Positions 25,193 through 40,088 of a stretch of 64,000 nt of DNA are shown here, piece by piece. The notes below the pieces were generated by a model. That model saw only the letters and a program-made list of their open reading frames with translations. It was not told where the DNA came from and made no database searches. Location: assembly GCF_003254395.2 (NCBI RefSeq), contig NC_037650.1:2046001-2110000 (forward strand), in the 5' to 3' direction. The translations under genes and the position numbers were made by a program. The DNA is from Apis mellifera. Taxonomy: Eukaryota; Arthropoda; Insecta; Hymenoptera; Apidae. How positions within the stretch are numbered: the first letter of the stretch is position 1; each line of letters begins with the position of its first letter.

Positions 25193-25908
25193 TTAAACCA
25201 GACCAGTGATAACATTATAAGAAGTTAATAGATAAATTTGTAAAAAAAGATGCGAACTATTTTTTCAGGAATTACAATTCTTAGAAAATTCTTATAAGAA
25301 TAGACAAGAAATATATATTTACATTAACACATAATTATAGTTTTGAAGACTATTTAGATATAAAGAGTGTTCTATCAAAAACGACGTTGAAATCAATAGA
25401 AAAAAAATAATAATTACATTACAAATATTTAAAAAAAAAAAAGTTTAACGGGTCAGTTATTTTATTATTTTATAAATTGTTTTCAAAATGCTTATGTTAC
25501 ATGCATTTAAAATTACATCGTATATAATAAATTACGCAGAAAAACCATTGCAATTTGTATGCTAATTGCAAAGAAATATCTGCATCTTTAGTATTTTTAA
25601 ATACAAAATAAGATATAAGAAAATAATTAGTTATAATTCATATTATCAATTTAATAGACTGAAATTTTCATTTATTTTTCAAACTTTTATTCATTCCAAT
25701 CATTGTCTATTTAAAAAATTTTTTTTATTATCATTTTCATTTTAAAAAATGAAAAATTTAAAAAATCAATGAAAACTTTTTAATTTATTAATATAGCAAA
25801 TCTATGTAAATGATAGAACATATCAAATAAAATTGATAATAATGCATTTCTATTATTAATTTTAAAAATTCATATAAAAAATAATTTATCAATAAGATAT
25901 ATAGGATA

Positions 25909-26195
25909 TTAATATATTCGTGAAATAATCTTTAAAGAATTGATTTTAAATTTTAAACAAAAATTGATATATAAAAATGTAGATTGAATCTTACTTATTA
26001 AATAATAATTTTAAGTTTCTATTAGATGAAATAAAGATTAAAAATATCTCATTCTATCTCTGTTCCTCTTCATCCAATATAAATTTCAATTATTCTTAAT
26101 TTAATAAATCTTAATTGATATTTTTGTATACTAACTTTTATATTTATTTTGATCTTTAGAATCCATTCTTCAAAAATATTCCACGAATATCTTAA
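25909..26195. mobile_element. Inverted-repeat MITE, family M1
   Basis: The left end TTAATATATTCGTGAAATAA and the right end AAAAATATTCCACGAATATC then TTAA are inverted relatives. Inner arms carry AAATTGATATATAAAAATGT against GATATTTTTGTATACTAACT, and ATTAGATGAAATAAAGAT against ATCTCTGTTCCTCTTCATCC. This is one of the best-preserved copies. The right end is followed by a short TTAATTAATATC repeat. Confidence 0.7.
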
Positions 26196-27244
26196 TTAAT
26201 ATCTTAATTAATATCTTCTATAAATGTATCAAGAAAATAGATGGTCAAAATGTAGATTCTTTGAATTGCATAGAATTATTTTAATAAAAATTATATTAAT
26301 CAATGGGTTCGAAGAAGACTAATTATCTGATTTATAAATTTTCCTGAAAATATACATTATTAATAAATTGTATATTATGTATTGTTACGTAAATATTATA
26401 GATATAAGTATTCCAATAACATTATTAAAAACGTTTAAAAATCGAATTTATTATTGAATGTGAAAAATTTTTAATAAGAAATTTTTGAATACCTTCTTTT
26501 TTTAAAATATCATTATGAGGAATTTATCTATTGCAGAATCATTTTCAACATCAATTTTTGTAAATTTTAAATATTTATAAAAAAATTTTTACGAACATAT
26601 TACGAAGAGAAATAATTTTTAGATTCATGATTTTATATAACATTTTCCTTATTCCTCATTTTTTTATTTACAGTTGAATACGTATCAAAGTTTCTTTTAT
26701 AAAGGCCATCTATTTTCTCGACACTTTGTACTACTTATATATGTGACAATTCCACGAAGCAAATATAACACGTATGGAACAAATATCAATTATGTTGGAA
26801 AAAATAAAAATTCAAATCTTCATTTTTATGAATAATAATATCAAAGAAAAATTTTCATATTATAATGAAAAAATTATCTATAATATATTCAGATAATAGT
26901 ACATATATTATCATCAATCTAAAATAATAATTATCACATTATCTGAAAATAATTATTTTAAAAAATAAATCGTTTATTCAAGATATTTCTTTAAATCATA
27001 CAAATTAATTTCGATATTCGATCAAAATATAAATAATTCATGATAAATTAAAATTATTTTTTCACATACATATTAATTTTTGTATACATATAATAAGCAA
27101 ATAAATGAAATAAATTTCTTTATCATATATTCATTCGTTTTTTATTTGTTATTCTGTATATTATAATTTTATAATAATTATAATAATAGAAAAAAATATT
27201 TCGATCATGCATGATAATTTTAATAATTTTGTTAATTCAACATT

Positions 27245-27246
<2 letters not shown>

Positions 27247-27284
<38 letters not shown>
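27247..27284 (+). repeat. TA microsatellite
   Basis: Uninterrupted TA run of about 37 bp. Confidence 0.9.
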
Positions 27285-27287
<3 letters not shown>

Positions 27288-30200
27288 TATATAACATATT
27301 CATATATATCAAATTTTTTTATTATATTTTTTTATTTATAATATGATTGATAACAATTGATAATAAGATAAAATTCAATAAATATTCTATCAAAAATGTT
27401 AAATTATTTTTAAATCAGATTTTTTTATATAAAAAAATATCGAATCAAGTTTGATTAAAATAAACTATTTTTCTTTCTTATTTATCTTTGATAATTTATA
27501 ATTTAAATAAATTGGTATTAACTTAATTAGAGGTAAGTAAATAAACATGTTATTTTGTTAACAAATTGACTGACAATTAATGTGTAAATATACATATAAT
27601 ATATACATTATTGCAAACAAAAAGGAGATAGTGATATTTCCTTTTCTTTATTTATATGATTACTTCATTAATGATTTTGAGCATAATATTGGAAGGTATT
27701 AAAAAAATGAAATTAACATTTAAATAAATGATTAAGCTATTTTCTCCATTATACGAAATAATATTCATCTAAAATGTTTTCTTATTATTAAAAATAAGTA
27801 GTTTTTTTTTAACATATTTTTATATATATAAAATTCCTAATTTTTTCGATAAATATAAGTGATAAATATATAATATGTATGCAAAGTGCAATTAATAATT
27901 ATGTAAAAAAATTATGTAAAAACAAATATGAAAAGATTCATTATATAAAGAAAATAGTAAGAAAAAAATATGAAATAAAATTAAATATTTAAATGAATAA
28001 AAATATTGATAATGTTATGATTCAAATGTTATAAGCATGAAATTATTCATTTGATAGATTATTCATCCATTTCTCTATTAATTACAATTTAACGAAAATT
28101 AAAAAAAAAAATTTAAAAAGAAACGAAATGTTCAATGTGAATAAATTTTGTACACTGACATATAAATACTGATGTAGAGAGAGGTAATGGGGTAATATAT
28201 AATTAGCCTGTTTATTCTTAGAACAATTGGAATCTAAGTGCAATAACCTCGGAAGAAATCATTGACCAATAATTACAGAATTATATTTATAGAATATAGC
28301 TTGAATTATTGATTGTAAATATAAGATAAATATATATATAAGTAAATATATAGTATATATAATTTTAAAAATTCTGAAATAATAATAATATTTTCGACAT
28401 AAATTTTAGATTATTTAAAATTTTAATATTAATTTGTTCTTTTTAATTGTTTTTTATTTTAGTTTAGAAAATTTAATAAAATCATAACTTTTGCACTAAT
28501 TTATTATTTATGAAAGATAACATAAGTGATAAAGTTATTTAAATTCAAATATAACTTTTACGTAATATTAAAATTGTATAGCTAATGATATATTAATTTA
28601 CATATATTCATAATTAATTTTACATATATTCATAATTAATTATTTATATTATTTATATTATATAATTATTTAATTATATATATAAAACTAATTAATTTTT
28701 TTAAGTGCATATCATTAACATATTATTAACATATTTTAATCATTATTTTGAAAAAAAGTAACTTGTGTCATATACTAATCAAAAATTTACAATTTGAATA
28801 AATCTTCAAAGAAGATATGTATTTATGATTTTTTATAAATAAAATTCATCATCAATAAAAAAAATAATATTAATGATGTTATACTTAATCATAAACAAAA
28901 TAATATTAATCCTATAAACATAAAATTTGATAAAAATAAAGTATTTTATATAATATATATTATATAGTAATATAGTAAATATATATTATATAGTACATAA
29001 CATTTTAAGATTATTAGATAAAATTATTAATAATTTGTAAACTTGAAAACATATCCATTTTAAATAGATAATAGATAGATAAAGCTATAGTTTATTATGG
29101 TATATTAATTTTTAAATTCATTTAAATATTCCTTAAATTAAATTCTTATTTATAATATAATATTAAACATTGAAAAAATGCTATACTATCATAATATAAT
29201 ACCTTATAATTTGTTATATTAATTATGTAATTATCTTATATAAATTAGATATATATTTAATATTATAAATTTTTATAATATTTATAAGCACTTTGTATAT
29301 TAAAAGCTAAAAATAATGAAATGGCTAAAATCATAAAGAAGAAATTTCAATCTTCAAATATATGTAGATTCAATCATAAAAAAAATTTTCGTACAAACAT
29401 TTGCAAACTTGCAAAATTTTTGAAAGGAGAAATTATGCTTTTTTCTTCTCTACTACATTACAACAGAAAATATAATAGAAAAACATTAAGAATAAATTCC
29501 AAAAGAAACTTTTTATACACACTTTAAAGTAAACTTTAATTGATTGTTATATGATTTTTTTCATTTCTTTTCAAAGTTATATAAATATTAGCGATTTTTA
29601 ATAAAATTCAAATGTCTGTTGATTTATGAACAGAGATGTGTATGTATACTATCAATATTGATGATAAATCCTACTAAAACTACCCTATTCACTTTTATTA
29701 ATTTATCAATAAATATTATTTACAAACTCTTCAAAAATATAATATACAATGTTTTTCGAAAACATAAACTTTTTCACCAAATAACTCTTATTTATATATG
29801 ATAGATTTATAGTATAAGATCCTTAACTTATAAATATATAAAAATGATAAAAGTTCAGAAAGTTCATTTGTAAAAATATTAATTATTATATTCCCTTTAA
29901 TGGTTTACAATATCAGAACAATATTAAATCACATTATGTAAATTTTTATCAATTTTTAACTTCTTTTCGAGCTTAATGTTTCTTGACCCGGCTCCTTTTA
30001 GCATTCTATGATTCATTCATATTAATATCGCACTTAACATCATTGGAATCATGAGAAAACATTTTTTAATAGTCAAAGAAAAGTGTTTTACATATGTATT
30101 TTGCATATGTCCCAAATAAAAAAATATTATTAGGAAATATTCTTTCATCTATAATATAATACATATAATTTATTTTAGAAATATATATTTGCGTATGTAA

Positions 30201-31808
30201 TAAATTGCGTATATAATAAGAGACAAAGAGTAGAAAAAAATTAAAAAACTAATCTCTTTCGAATCCACAGAATATAAAAATAAAATATAAAATGACACTT
30301 GGATAATTAAATTTATCGAAGTTATAACGATAGCGATATAAATTTCATTAGTATAGCAAGTTTGTGTAACTTCATCACTACATGATTTTCATTACTATGC
30401 CAGTTCCTTCATTATTAACCATTGACTGTGAATATGCATATAGAATGATCCACAATGAAGTCAAAAAGATTTTATGATTCAAAATAAAAAGAAAATATAG
30501 GATAAATTTTTTTTTATATGAAACTTTGTTTTTGAATAAATCAAATTTCATTTGAAAATTTTTCAAATGAATAATTTAAATGAAATAAAATAATTTTTGG
30601 TTGAATTCAAATAAATTATTAATTTTTATATTAATGTAATTATTAATATAAAAATATTAATAGATGATTATTTTCTATGAAAAAATAAAATAAAATAAAA
30701 TTTGATTCTTAAATCCTTATTTTTGAAAAAGTCAAAACTGAGCATATACTATCAAAAAATCGATGAATATTCAAATTTTCTAGAAAATTAATTTTTAAAC
30801 GAAAAAAATATATTGTATATTTTTTGTTTTTTTTCATATTTAAAAATTTTTATTAATAATTCATCATATGCTGTAAGGAATTAACTAATTTCATTTGTAC
30901 TTGAGAAATTTTTATTCGAAAATGAATTGTTCTTATACAATTTCATTTTTAATTTTGTATTAAAAATTATGTGTCTTAAATAATCGATTGTAATTGAAAT
31001 TAAAATTAATATACTAATAATATACTAATATACTAATGATATTATAAATACAGAATAATATATTTAAATATAGAAAAATTATTATTACTTTGCGATAATT
31101 CAAATTTTTTTACAATCTTTTTATAGAAAAGTTTATTTACGCTTGTTCACATCGAATACATTTTATTCAGTTAGCTTTTGTAAGCTTCATGAATAATACA
31201 TATCTTTTTCTTTACGATGAATTCATATCTTGATTTTGTCTATATTCTATATACGATAGCGAACTATTTTATAACAAACATTATTTCAGATTTCTTCTAT
31301 TATTTAAATCTCCAAAATAAACGATATGTATATTTTAATAATGTAAAAAAATACAGCATCCTTTGCGATATTTAAATATTTAAATATTTCCATTACTTTT
31401 AATTTTTTGAAAAAAATATTCAGAACAAAATTACATTATTTCAAGAGGAAAATTCGATCATGATGGAAAGATTTTTTTCTCTTTTTTATAAATTTTCAGC
31501 ATTATCAATGATTTCATTCCAATTATTTCTAAAATTTCTATATCTAAAAAATAAATATTAAATAAATATTATATTACAATTAATGAATTATCATATATTG
31601 TAATTATCATTATTATATTTTAACTATAATTAACATTAAGTGTTAATTAATATTTTTTCATGATGTTATTAAATTATCCTATATATTAAAATACATATTC
31701 TATAAAATTATTCTGTCAGCATTAATATCAACATTATTACATTATTAAATATTAAAATATATATATATAGGTATATATGTATATTTATATACATATATAA
31801 TTATTATA

Positions 31809-32152
31809 TTAATATATTTGTAGAACATCTTCGTTTAAATTCTAAAATTCAAAACAAACACAGAAAATAATATACAAAAATATGGATTAAAATTTACTAT
31901 TTGTTATAAATAATTTAAATTCGCGTTAAATAAAGCGAAATGAAAATAAAATATAACAGCGATAAACAAAGGTAGAAAGATCTCATTCTATTTCCATCTT
32001 GCTTCGTCTAAATTATAATTTAATAAATAAGCCTTAACCGATATGTTATGTTTTAATCTGTAAAATTGATCTTTTATGTATGTTTTTATGTATCAACTTT
32101 TATGTTTTAATCTGTAAAATTGATCTTTTAAAAATATTTTATGAATATATTA
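31809..32152. mobile_element. Inverted-repeat MITE, family M1, with an internal duplication
   Basis: The left end TTAATATATTTGTAGAACAT and the right end AAAAATATTTTATGAATATA then TTA are inverted relatives, with the usual TCTCATTCTATTTCCATCTT and GCTTCGTCTAA inside. In the right arm, a stretch of about 30 bp beginning TATGTTTTAATCTGTAAAAT occurs twice (about 32,045 and 32,100), a later tandem duplication within this copy. Confidence 0.65.
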
Positions 32153-35100
32153 TAATATATTTATATGTATCTATTTTTTTTTCAATAAAGATTAAAAGAT
32201 TTCTAGCTTTTTTTTAAATTATTCATAAGATTTATATTATTAATTTATAAATCAAATTGCTCAATTTTAATCATTTATTTTATTCGATTTAATTTATACA
32301 GTTTTGAATGACTTGAGACAAATAAAATAATTTGTTTGATTAATCAAAAATTGCTTATAAATATATCTTTAACGAACAATATTTTATTTAAACAACATTA
32401 AAACGATGAATTGTAGATTGTTTTAATATCGATAATTTTAGCTTTAACATAATAAAATAATATATGTTATAGCAATTTTATAATTTTCAGACAATGATTT
32501 AAAAATTTAAAAGTTAAATGTATATTTACACATTAAATATATTGGTCAATAAATCTATAACATAAAATACGATTTTAAATAGACCATATTGAGAAATAAT
32601 AATATTTCCTTCTTTTTCTATTATCTATTTCAAGTATAAAGTCATAATTTGTAACTTAAACAAATGTTGAAACATTATTTGAATTATATAAAATTATTTT
32701 TTTCTTTATAACTGGTAATCAAAGGATGTATTATTTTAAATCAATATAAAATCTACGTCGTTTTTGAAAGATATGTTATATGTAAATCTTAAGAAAAAAA
32801 AATTTATCTTTAAATAATCTGTCTATCTCTTTAATTAATTTTTCTCTTCTACTCTTTACTCTTAAATACAGTAAATATTTATAACTGCAAAATTTATCTT
32901 CTATACAATTTCAAAAGATTTATTCTCATCATTGAATAGGATATCTCTTAAAATGTTTTGAAACTCAATATGCGATAAATGTAACTTGATCTAATTGTTG
33001 AGATCAAATATCAGCGAAAATTCTATTAAGATTTTTTTTAATGCATTTGATAGATTTTTATGAAAATTTTCTTTTATTTATTTATAAAATTTATTTATTG
33101 AATAAGAAATAAAGAACAAAAGTTAATTCTATTATTCGTTACAAATACGCAAATATGATTCACATTACAGTAAAATTATATAAATCTATCAAAGATTTGT
33201 TATTCACTTCTATAAATTTTACATTAAATATTACAATTTAGAAACTTTACAAACAAAATAATAACTTGTACTTAACTTAAATTAATTCTTTATTTATTAT
33301 TATACAATATATTATATTGTATAATTATATATTATATTCAATGATACAAATCATAAATATATGTTCAATATATTATATGTATAAATTTATATATATAAAT
33401 AAAATGACCTTCATCGATAGGATAATAGACTCTCAGACAATAGAAACTCGATTAAAAATTGAATTAAGTACTACTACTAAACTTTATAAACTAATAAACT
33501 AATAAATTAAACTGATACCTAGTTTATAAACTAATAAACTAAAATTTGTAAACAAAATTCCACTATATAAGTTAATTTTAATTAAATTTTTTATTATAGA
33601 CAATTAATGGCTAATCAAATTAAGAAAACTTAATGTAAATCATTAAATTATTTAACAGTTAAATAAGTTTATTTAATTTCGAGATGAAATTAAATTTAGA
33701 ATTAATATAAATTGATTGATGTTAAATAAAAATTTATTGAATTTCTGATTTCATGATATTAAGTTTATATATTTTTTGATAAAGAATGACTTAATCTAAT
33801 TACTAATCTTAAGTATTTTTGTTAATAATTTGTTAATAATAATAAACGATCACCAAATAAAACCTTCAATGTTATTCAATGTGATGAGTTTTATAATATA
33901 AGAAATCATTGAAAATCTTATCTTTTTTATAAATGTTTATCCTTATTTATATCAGATTAAAGATTTTAAAAATATGTTCATAAAAGTTTTTTTTCTAAAA
34001 AGATCAAAAATAAAAAATTTTATATGTTATATCGTACTATTGTTGCATTGCAATATTCTTTTTACAAAGATTTTTTTCTTAAACAAAAGATGTAAAAAAT
34101 TTTAAATTTCAATTGAATTATGTTATTAAAAAAATCAATATGAACAAATTTATTTTAAATAAGTTTTGATTTCAAATTTTTTGCAATTATAAAATACATA
34201 TTTACTGTATATATACTATAGATTTTAGAAATGTATTTAATATTATATATTTTATCTCTTTTCTATTTATTTTCTCTTATCTAAACAATGTTTAGACAAT
34301 TTACTAATTTATTCTTCGAAAGTGACCAGTAATTCTATGTAGTTACTATATATATATATACACATATGTTTATATAAATAGAAATATAGATATAGAATTA
34401 TATATTAAAATATTTGATAAAATATGGAATTGCATTGTGCATGTTTATATATAATATAAGTCAAGATATTGCAAAATAATAAATTAAATTGTCAAAAAGA
34501 ATTATCTACTATCTTAGATTTGAAGATTTTTAACATAATATAACTCTTATTTAATTAAATATTCAAATCATAATATGCGAAATTTTATTATTATATATAT
34601 GTCTTTGTAATAGTATGAACTTGTAATAGTCGATTATTTTTTAATATAAACATTAAAACAAATAAATAGCTAAAAAAACATATATATTTTATTTATTTAA
34701 TATATGTAATGTTATAGATAGTAAACAATAAACTATAACATTAAAATTATAAAGATTATAAAAAAAAATTATAAAAATTATAAAAAATATAAAAATTCAG
34801 AAATTATATTAATTTTATATAAAAAACATATATATATATATATTATACTAATATTATAAAAACCGCCATAGAATAAGAAATCTATGTGCCGTGTATGTTT
34901 ACGTCATCCATATTCAATATGGCAAAATTATATGGCATTGTATTGCGTTTATACGTAATTCAAAAAAACTTCGAATATATATTATGAAAAAATAAAGAAT
35001 ATTAAAGACATTGAAGATATGCATTTATTAATAAACACATTTATAAATCTGTTCATAATCGTATCATTAACTATAAACAAAACATTCATGTATTAATATA

Positions 35101-36515
35101 CAACGGTCTCAATTAATGGCTGATAATCAATCATGAACAGGAATGAATTTATGAAACGCTTTATCACTATAATTTTTTTTTTACAGTATTTTTGTTTGCT
35201 TCTTATTTTCTTGATTATCATTTATCTATTTCTGTATTTATTATATTATATTAGTTTTGTTATTTTATATTTAATTTTATATTTATTTATTATATATGTT
35301 CTCAATATAAATTAATATTTAAATATATTAATATTAAATATATCATAAATATAAATATATAACATTATGGCAATTATAATAACTGCCATTTATATCTTTA
35401 CAAAAAAAATAAAAAATATATTTTCATTTAATTTTCTTTTTTTTTAAATTCTTTTAAAATTCTTTTAAAATTTTTTTAAATTCTTTTCAAAATTCTTTTT
35501 CAAAATTCGCTCGTATTTAATGATTTATCAAAGCGATTACACAGGTAATCAAATTTAATTTTTCAGCAATAGAAAAAGTAAAAGTACGAAACTTCTGGAA
35601 GTATAGACAATTATAGATACTTTATAGATTTTTACATGAAAAATGTTATCATAATTGATTTACATCCCATAAGTGTTTATTTTCAATTGACACAATTCAT
35701 TGAAAGTTTATATCAATCTATTTCTTTCGTAATCTATTTCTCATTACTCTTAATGGAATATAAAAATTGTAAACAAAACTTGACTCATTTTATTTTAAAA
35801 AAATAATAATTCTTTTTATATTTCCAATATTTATATTTATATTGATTACTATATATTTAAAATTCAATTCTGCATATTTTTATTAACAATTATATTTACA
35901 ATTCTATTTAGATTCAAATACTTATAAACTTATAAACTTATAAATCATTATAAAGAAAAAAATTAACAAGACTCGCTTAATTTTAATTGTACAAAAACTC
36001 GTGGAGAATAGATGGACTTAAATCGATGAGAAAGTTTTTTCTGTGATCATCCTTTTGTGGAAGTCCATAAAACCTAATGACCTTCAATCCATCTGACCGC
36101 ATATATCTTCTACTATCATCCATCACTCAGCTACACTCTTCCTCTTGTAACAAATATATCAATATGGACTAAGAATTCCTGTTAAAATCCAAGGATAAGT
36201 TTCTGATAAATTGCCTCAACAATTCAAGAAATATTTCTAATGCTAAATTTCATGTCCCAAAAAAATGTGTTGCCAAAAGTACTTTTAGCTAGTCTTTTTT
36301 GACAATAAAATCCTGTCACGTATTAAATATTAATTGTTTCTGCTTTTATTAGAAAAAATCCTTTACTATTATTCTATATATGAAAATATCGTTTTATCAA
36401 TCTTTTCCAAACTCTGAAATTAGATCTTATATTTTTTTTACAATTCTAAGTTGGTTACCGAATTTCTACGGATTCTCAAAGATATCATTATTATTATTTT
36501 ACAATTAGATTCAAA

Positions 36516-36568
36516 AATATATATATATCTATATATCTATATATATATATATATATATATAGATATAT
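36516..36568 (+). repeat. TA microsatellite with ATC interruptions
   Basis: TA run broken by repeated TATATC units. Confidence 0.8.
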
Positions 36569-37926
36569 ATCTTATTTAAATATTTTATAAAAATGGAAAA
36601 ATTATATTGTGATATATCTATGATGAATATCTTGAAGGCTTCATTTTTTTAAACGTTATTTTTTTTTTAAATTTTCAAAGTTATCAGTTTTTTTTAAATA
36701 ACTATATATTTAAAAAATATATATTTTTTTTTATTATACACTACATATTATAATTATAATTTTTCGTCATCTATTTTATTATTATTATCTATTATATATT
36801 ATTATATAATTCAATACTGATAATATGATATGTATAATAATGAAATCCTAATTTCTTGATTTTTGATCTCTTGATAATGTATTTTATCGTGATCAATCGA
36901 TAATACTTAATAAGCCTAAAAAATTAATTTGAAAATTCTCAAAATTAAAATTCTGCATAAAAAATATTTCAAAATTATTTTAATTTTAATAAAATTGAAT
37001 AATAATAATAAAACAAAAATAATAATAATAATAATAACACTGAAATAGAATAATAACATAGATAATTTTTGAAAAAAAAATAGAAGATTGATATAGAGAT
37101 TTATACATATATGTATAGATAAATTTAATTACCTAATATTAATAAAAAGAATTAACAATAATAAACTGAGATTAAATTTAAACTGAGATTTTGTTTATCA
37201 ATAGCAATAATTATTGTTTTCATTATATAGTTTTCATTCTTATTAAAATAAAAACGATAAATATTCAAAATTGTTTTTCAAATAATTGTAAAAGTTTGTA
37301 AAAGTATTATTATTCTCTTAATGCATGAATTTTGATTCTATTTAATTTCTCCCACATAACTGTAATCGTTTATGATAACAATGAATAATTACACTTTTGT
37401 GACTATTCATTTAAGACGTTATTGCCTGAGTATAATATACGTTTATTAAATATATATATATATTTAATAGAAGTATTTCAAAATATGCATTTTATATAAT
37501 CAATAAGAAGCTAATATAAATGCATTTAGCTTATTGTAAAAGATAGTTTGTCATGACTCATATATAACTGAATTAAAATGTAAGCTTCTTCTAAAGCTTC
37601 TTTAAAAGAAATAAAAACTGATTATTAAATATCAATGATAAGTATATTAGCAATATTTAAATAATAAAAAATGAAAAAACTCAATCAAATTAATTTTATC
37701 AAAACAAAAATTTATTTTTCTATATATATATATATTATAATATTTATATGTTATATATTATATAATATTTATATATTTTTATATTTCTAAACGTATTTTT
37801 TATTTTTTTGTTTGTGACAAAAAAATATTTGTGCGTAATGTGTCATATCATCATATCTATAAGATATATATTTTATATATATTTCCATATTTTATATATA
37901 TCTTATATATGTCTTATATATATTAT

Positions 37927-37966
<40 letters not shown>

Positions 37967-37969
<3 letters not shown>

Positions 37970-37981
37970 CATATAGTATTT

Positions 37982-38033
<52 letters not shown>

Positions 38034-38048
38034 AAATACTATATGTCA
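37967..38048. repeat. 82-bp perfect palindrome around a TA run
   Basis: The left arm starts TGACATATAGTATTTACAAA and the right arm ends TTTGTAAATACTATATGTCA. The arms are exact inverted copies of 24 bp, and the DNA between them is a pure TA run, itself self-complementary. A further TA run precedes it (37,931-37,966). The palindrome could extrude as a long hairpin. No ORF is meaningful here. Confidence 0.9.
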
Positions 38049-38572
38049 ATATATCAAGTTTAACTGAAAACATTCAAGTATCTATAAAAATACAAATGAT
38101 ATGAAAAAAATGTCTCAAACAAAAGTTGTTATAAAAAGATATATTAATATATAGTATTAATATTTTGAAAAAGTATTTAATTCTATTATTGTTTAATTAA
38201 AACTCAAAAAAAAAAAGAAATACACTATTTAAATATGCATTATATGTAAAAAACGATAATAAGAAAATTAAACGTAAAAATTTATTTACAAATAAATTAA
38301 AATAAATATAAATCTTTATAAAATATCTCGGGAAATGCAAATAATAATAATGAAATTTACACGAAACATAGATAATATTTATTTTATTTTATTTATTTCA
38401 CTAAATATTGTATTATTCATACAAATACTATATTAATAATATTTATTAAATTCATTAAAATAATTGTATATTTTATAACTTAAAAAATTTAAAACGATTA
38501 AAATTATATTACGTCTATATCCTTTTATAATCTATTTTTGATTAACTTTCTGATTCTAATAGAAATGAAAAG

Positions 38573-38711
38573 CAAGATATCCAATATTTAAGACACCATC
38601 ATCGCGAACTAATGGATTTGGAACGAAATGCAATCAACGATTACATGATGTTTTAAATCCCAGAGATTTTTCTCAAATCTTTCTGCTAATTCGAAACGAA
38701 AAAGATAAAAG
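38573..38711 (+). CDS. Doubtful internal exon, product not recognised
   Basis: A GC-richer stretch sits between possible acceptors (CTGATTCTAATAG at 38,562 or AATGAAAAG at 38,572) and a good donor (GATAAAAG|GTAAAA). With the later acceptor, 46 codons are open to the donor, including T-N-G-F-G-T-K-C-N and L-N-P-R-D-F-S-Q-I-F. With the earlier one, a second frame is open for 30 codons and ends at its own stop. The minus strand is also partly open, so strand and frame are uncertain. No partner exon is seen nearby. It may be an isolated exon of a gene with very long introns, or a conserved non-coding element. Confidence 0.25.
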
Positions 38712-40051
38712 GTAAAAAAAATCAATTTAATATATTTCAAGATATCAGAAAAATATATGATTACAATCGTATCATATTATATATAATGTTAAAATATTAA
38801 TTTAGAAAATAGTTAATTAAATATATTATTAATAAAGTTAAAATATTATATTTTAATTTATTGAACATCGGTTTTTAATGTTGTATTGCTTTTTTTTCAT
38901 ATTTTTAAAGTTCATTTTTCATTATTAATTCAAAAGTTCGTTTTTCATTTTCAGTTCTTTTGAATAAGACACTTTTAAATATTAAATTTAGAATTAAATA
39001 TTTAAAATAATTGAATTTATTTTACATTTTATGTCATAATCTTATACATAATTAAATTTTTCTATGTATTATTTCCTTTAATTTATTTCCATTCGATAAT
39101 TTATTTCCATTAAAATGTAAACATTTAGAAGAAATATACATTAAAAAATTAAAAATATAAAATTAAAATTAAAATAGAAATAAAAAATAAATTGAAAAAT
39201 CTTATCTATTCTAATCTACGAAATAAATAACAAATAAAAATTATTTTACATGAATATCAAAATATTTGTAACCACTATGCTCATTATATGTATATTTAAA
39301 AAGATTTATTCTAGTCATCCAAATCAAAAATGAACTTAATAGATAACATACTGATATAACAATAGCTTCTCTTCCATTTATAATAACAACAAACGAATAA
39401 ACGTATAAAATACTCACGAAAAAATGTATAAAATCACATTCGCAAATAAAATTTGCGTATATTTTTTGTATATTTTATATGCAACTTTAAATTGTATATG
39501 AAATCGAACACGGTGCCTATTGTTACATAGTCACAGATTAATGATCCCATCCAATGAATCTCGATGGAAAAAATCATGTGCATCAATATTAATAATAATA
39601 CAAATAGTTTTTTGTAAATTCCAAACAAAACAAATATGAATTAATATATAATAAATATTAAAAATAAAATAAATATGAAATATTTGAATTTTATAATTTT
39701 CAATATTTAATTTAATTCTATAATTCATTAGCGTAAAAAATATAGTTATATTAAAATATTTTAAATATTAGTTATAACTACAGTTAGTTATACGATTTTA
39801 ATTATATTAAATATTTCAATTTATTTTATATAAAAATATATAATATAATTATAAAATAATCATAAATTAAAAAGATCAATAATGATCAATTGAAAATAAT
39901 ATTAATAGAAAATAAAAGTTTTAATTTACATTAAATTAAAAGTGCAAAAAAAATCTTATATTATTTTAAAACAATAACTTATACATATATTTTAATATTT
40001 ATATTTCATATACATATACGTATACATATACATATAATATTATACATATAC

Positions 40052-40088
<37 letters not shown>

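Noticed and set aside
37831..38067. 78-codon open frame of Tyr-Ile repeats
   Set aside because: It is a translation of TA microsatellites and the palindrome.
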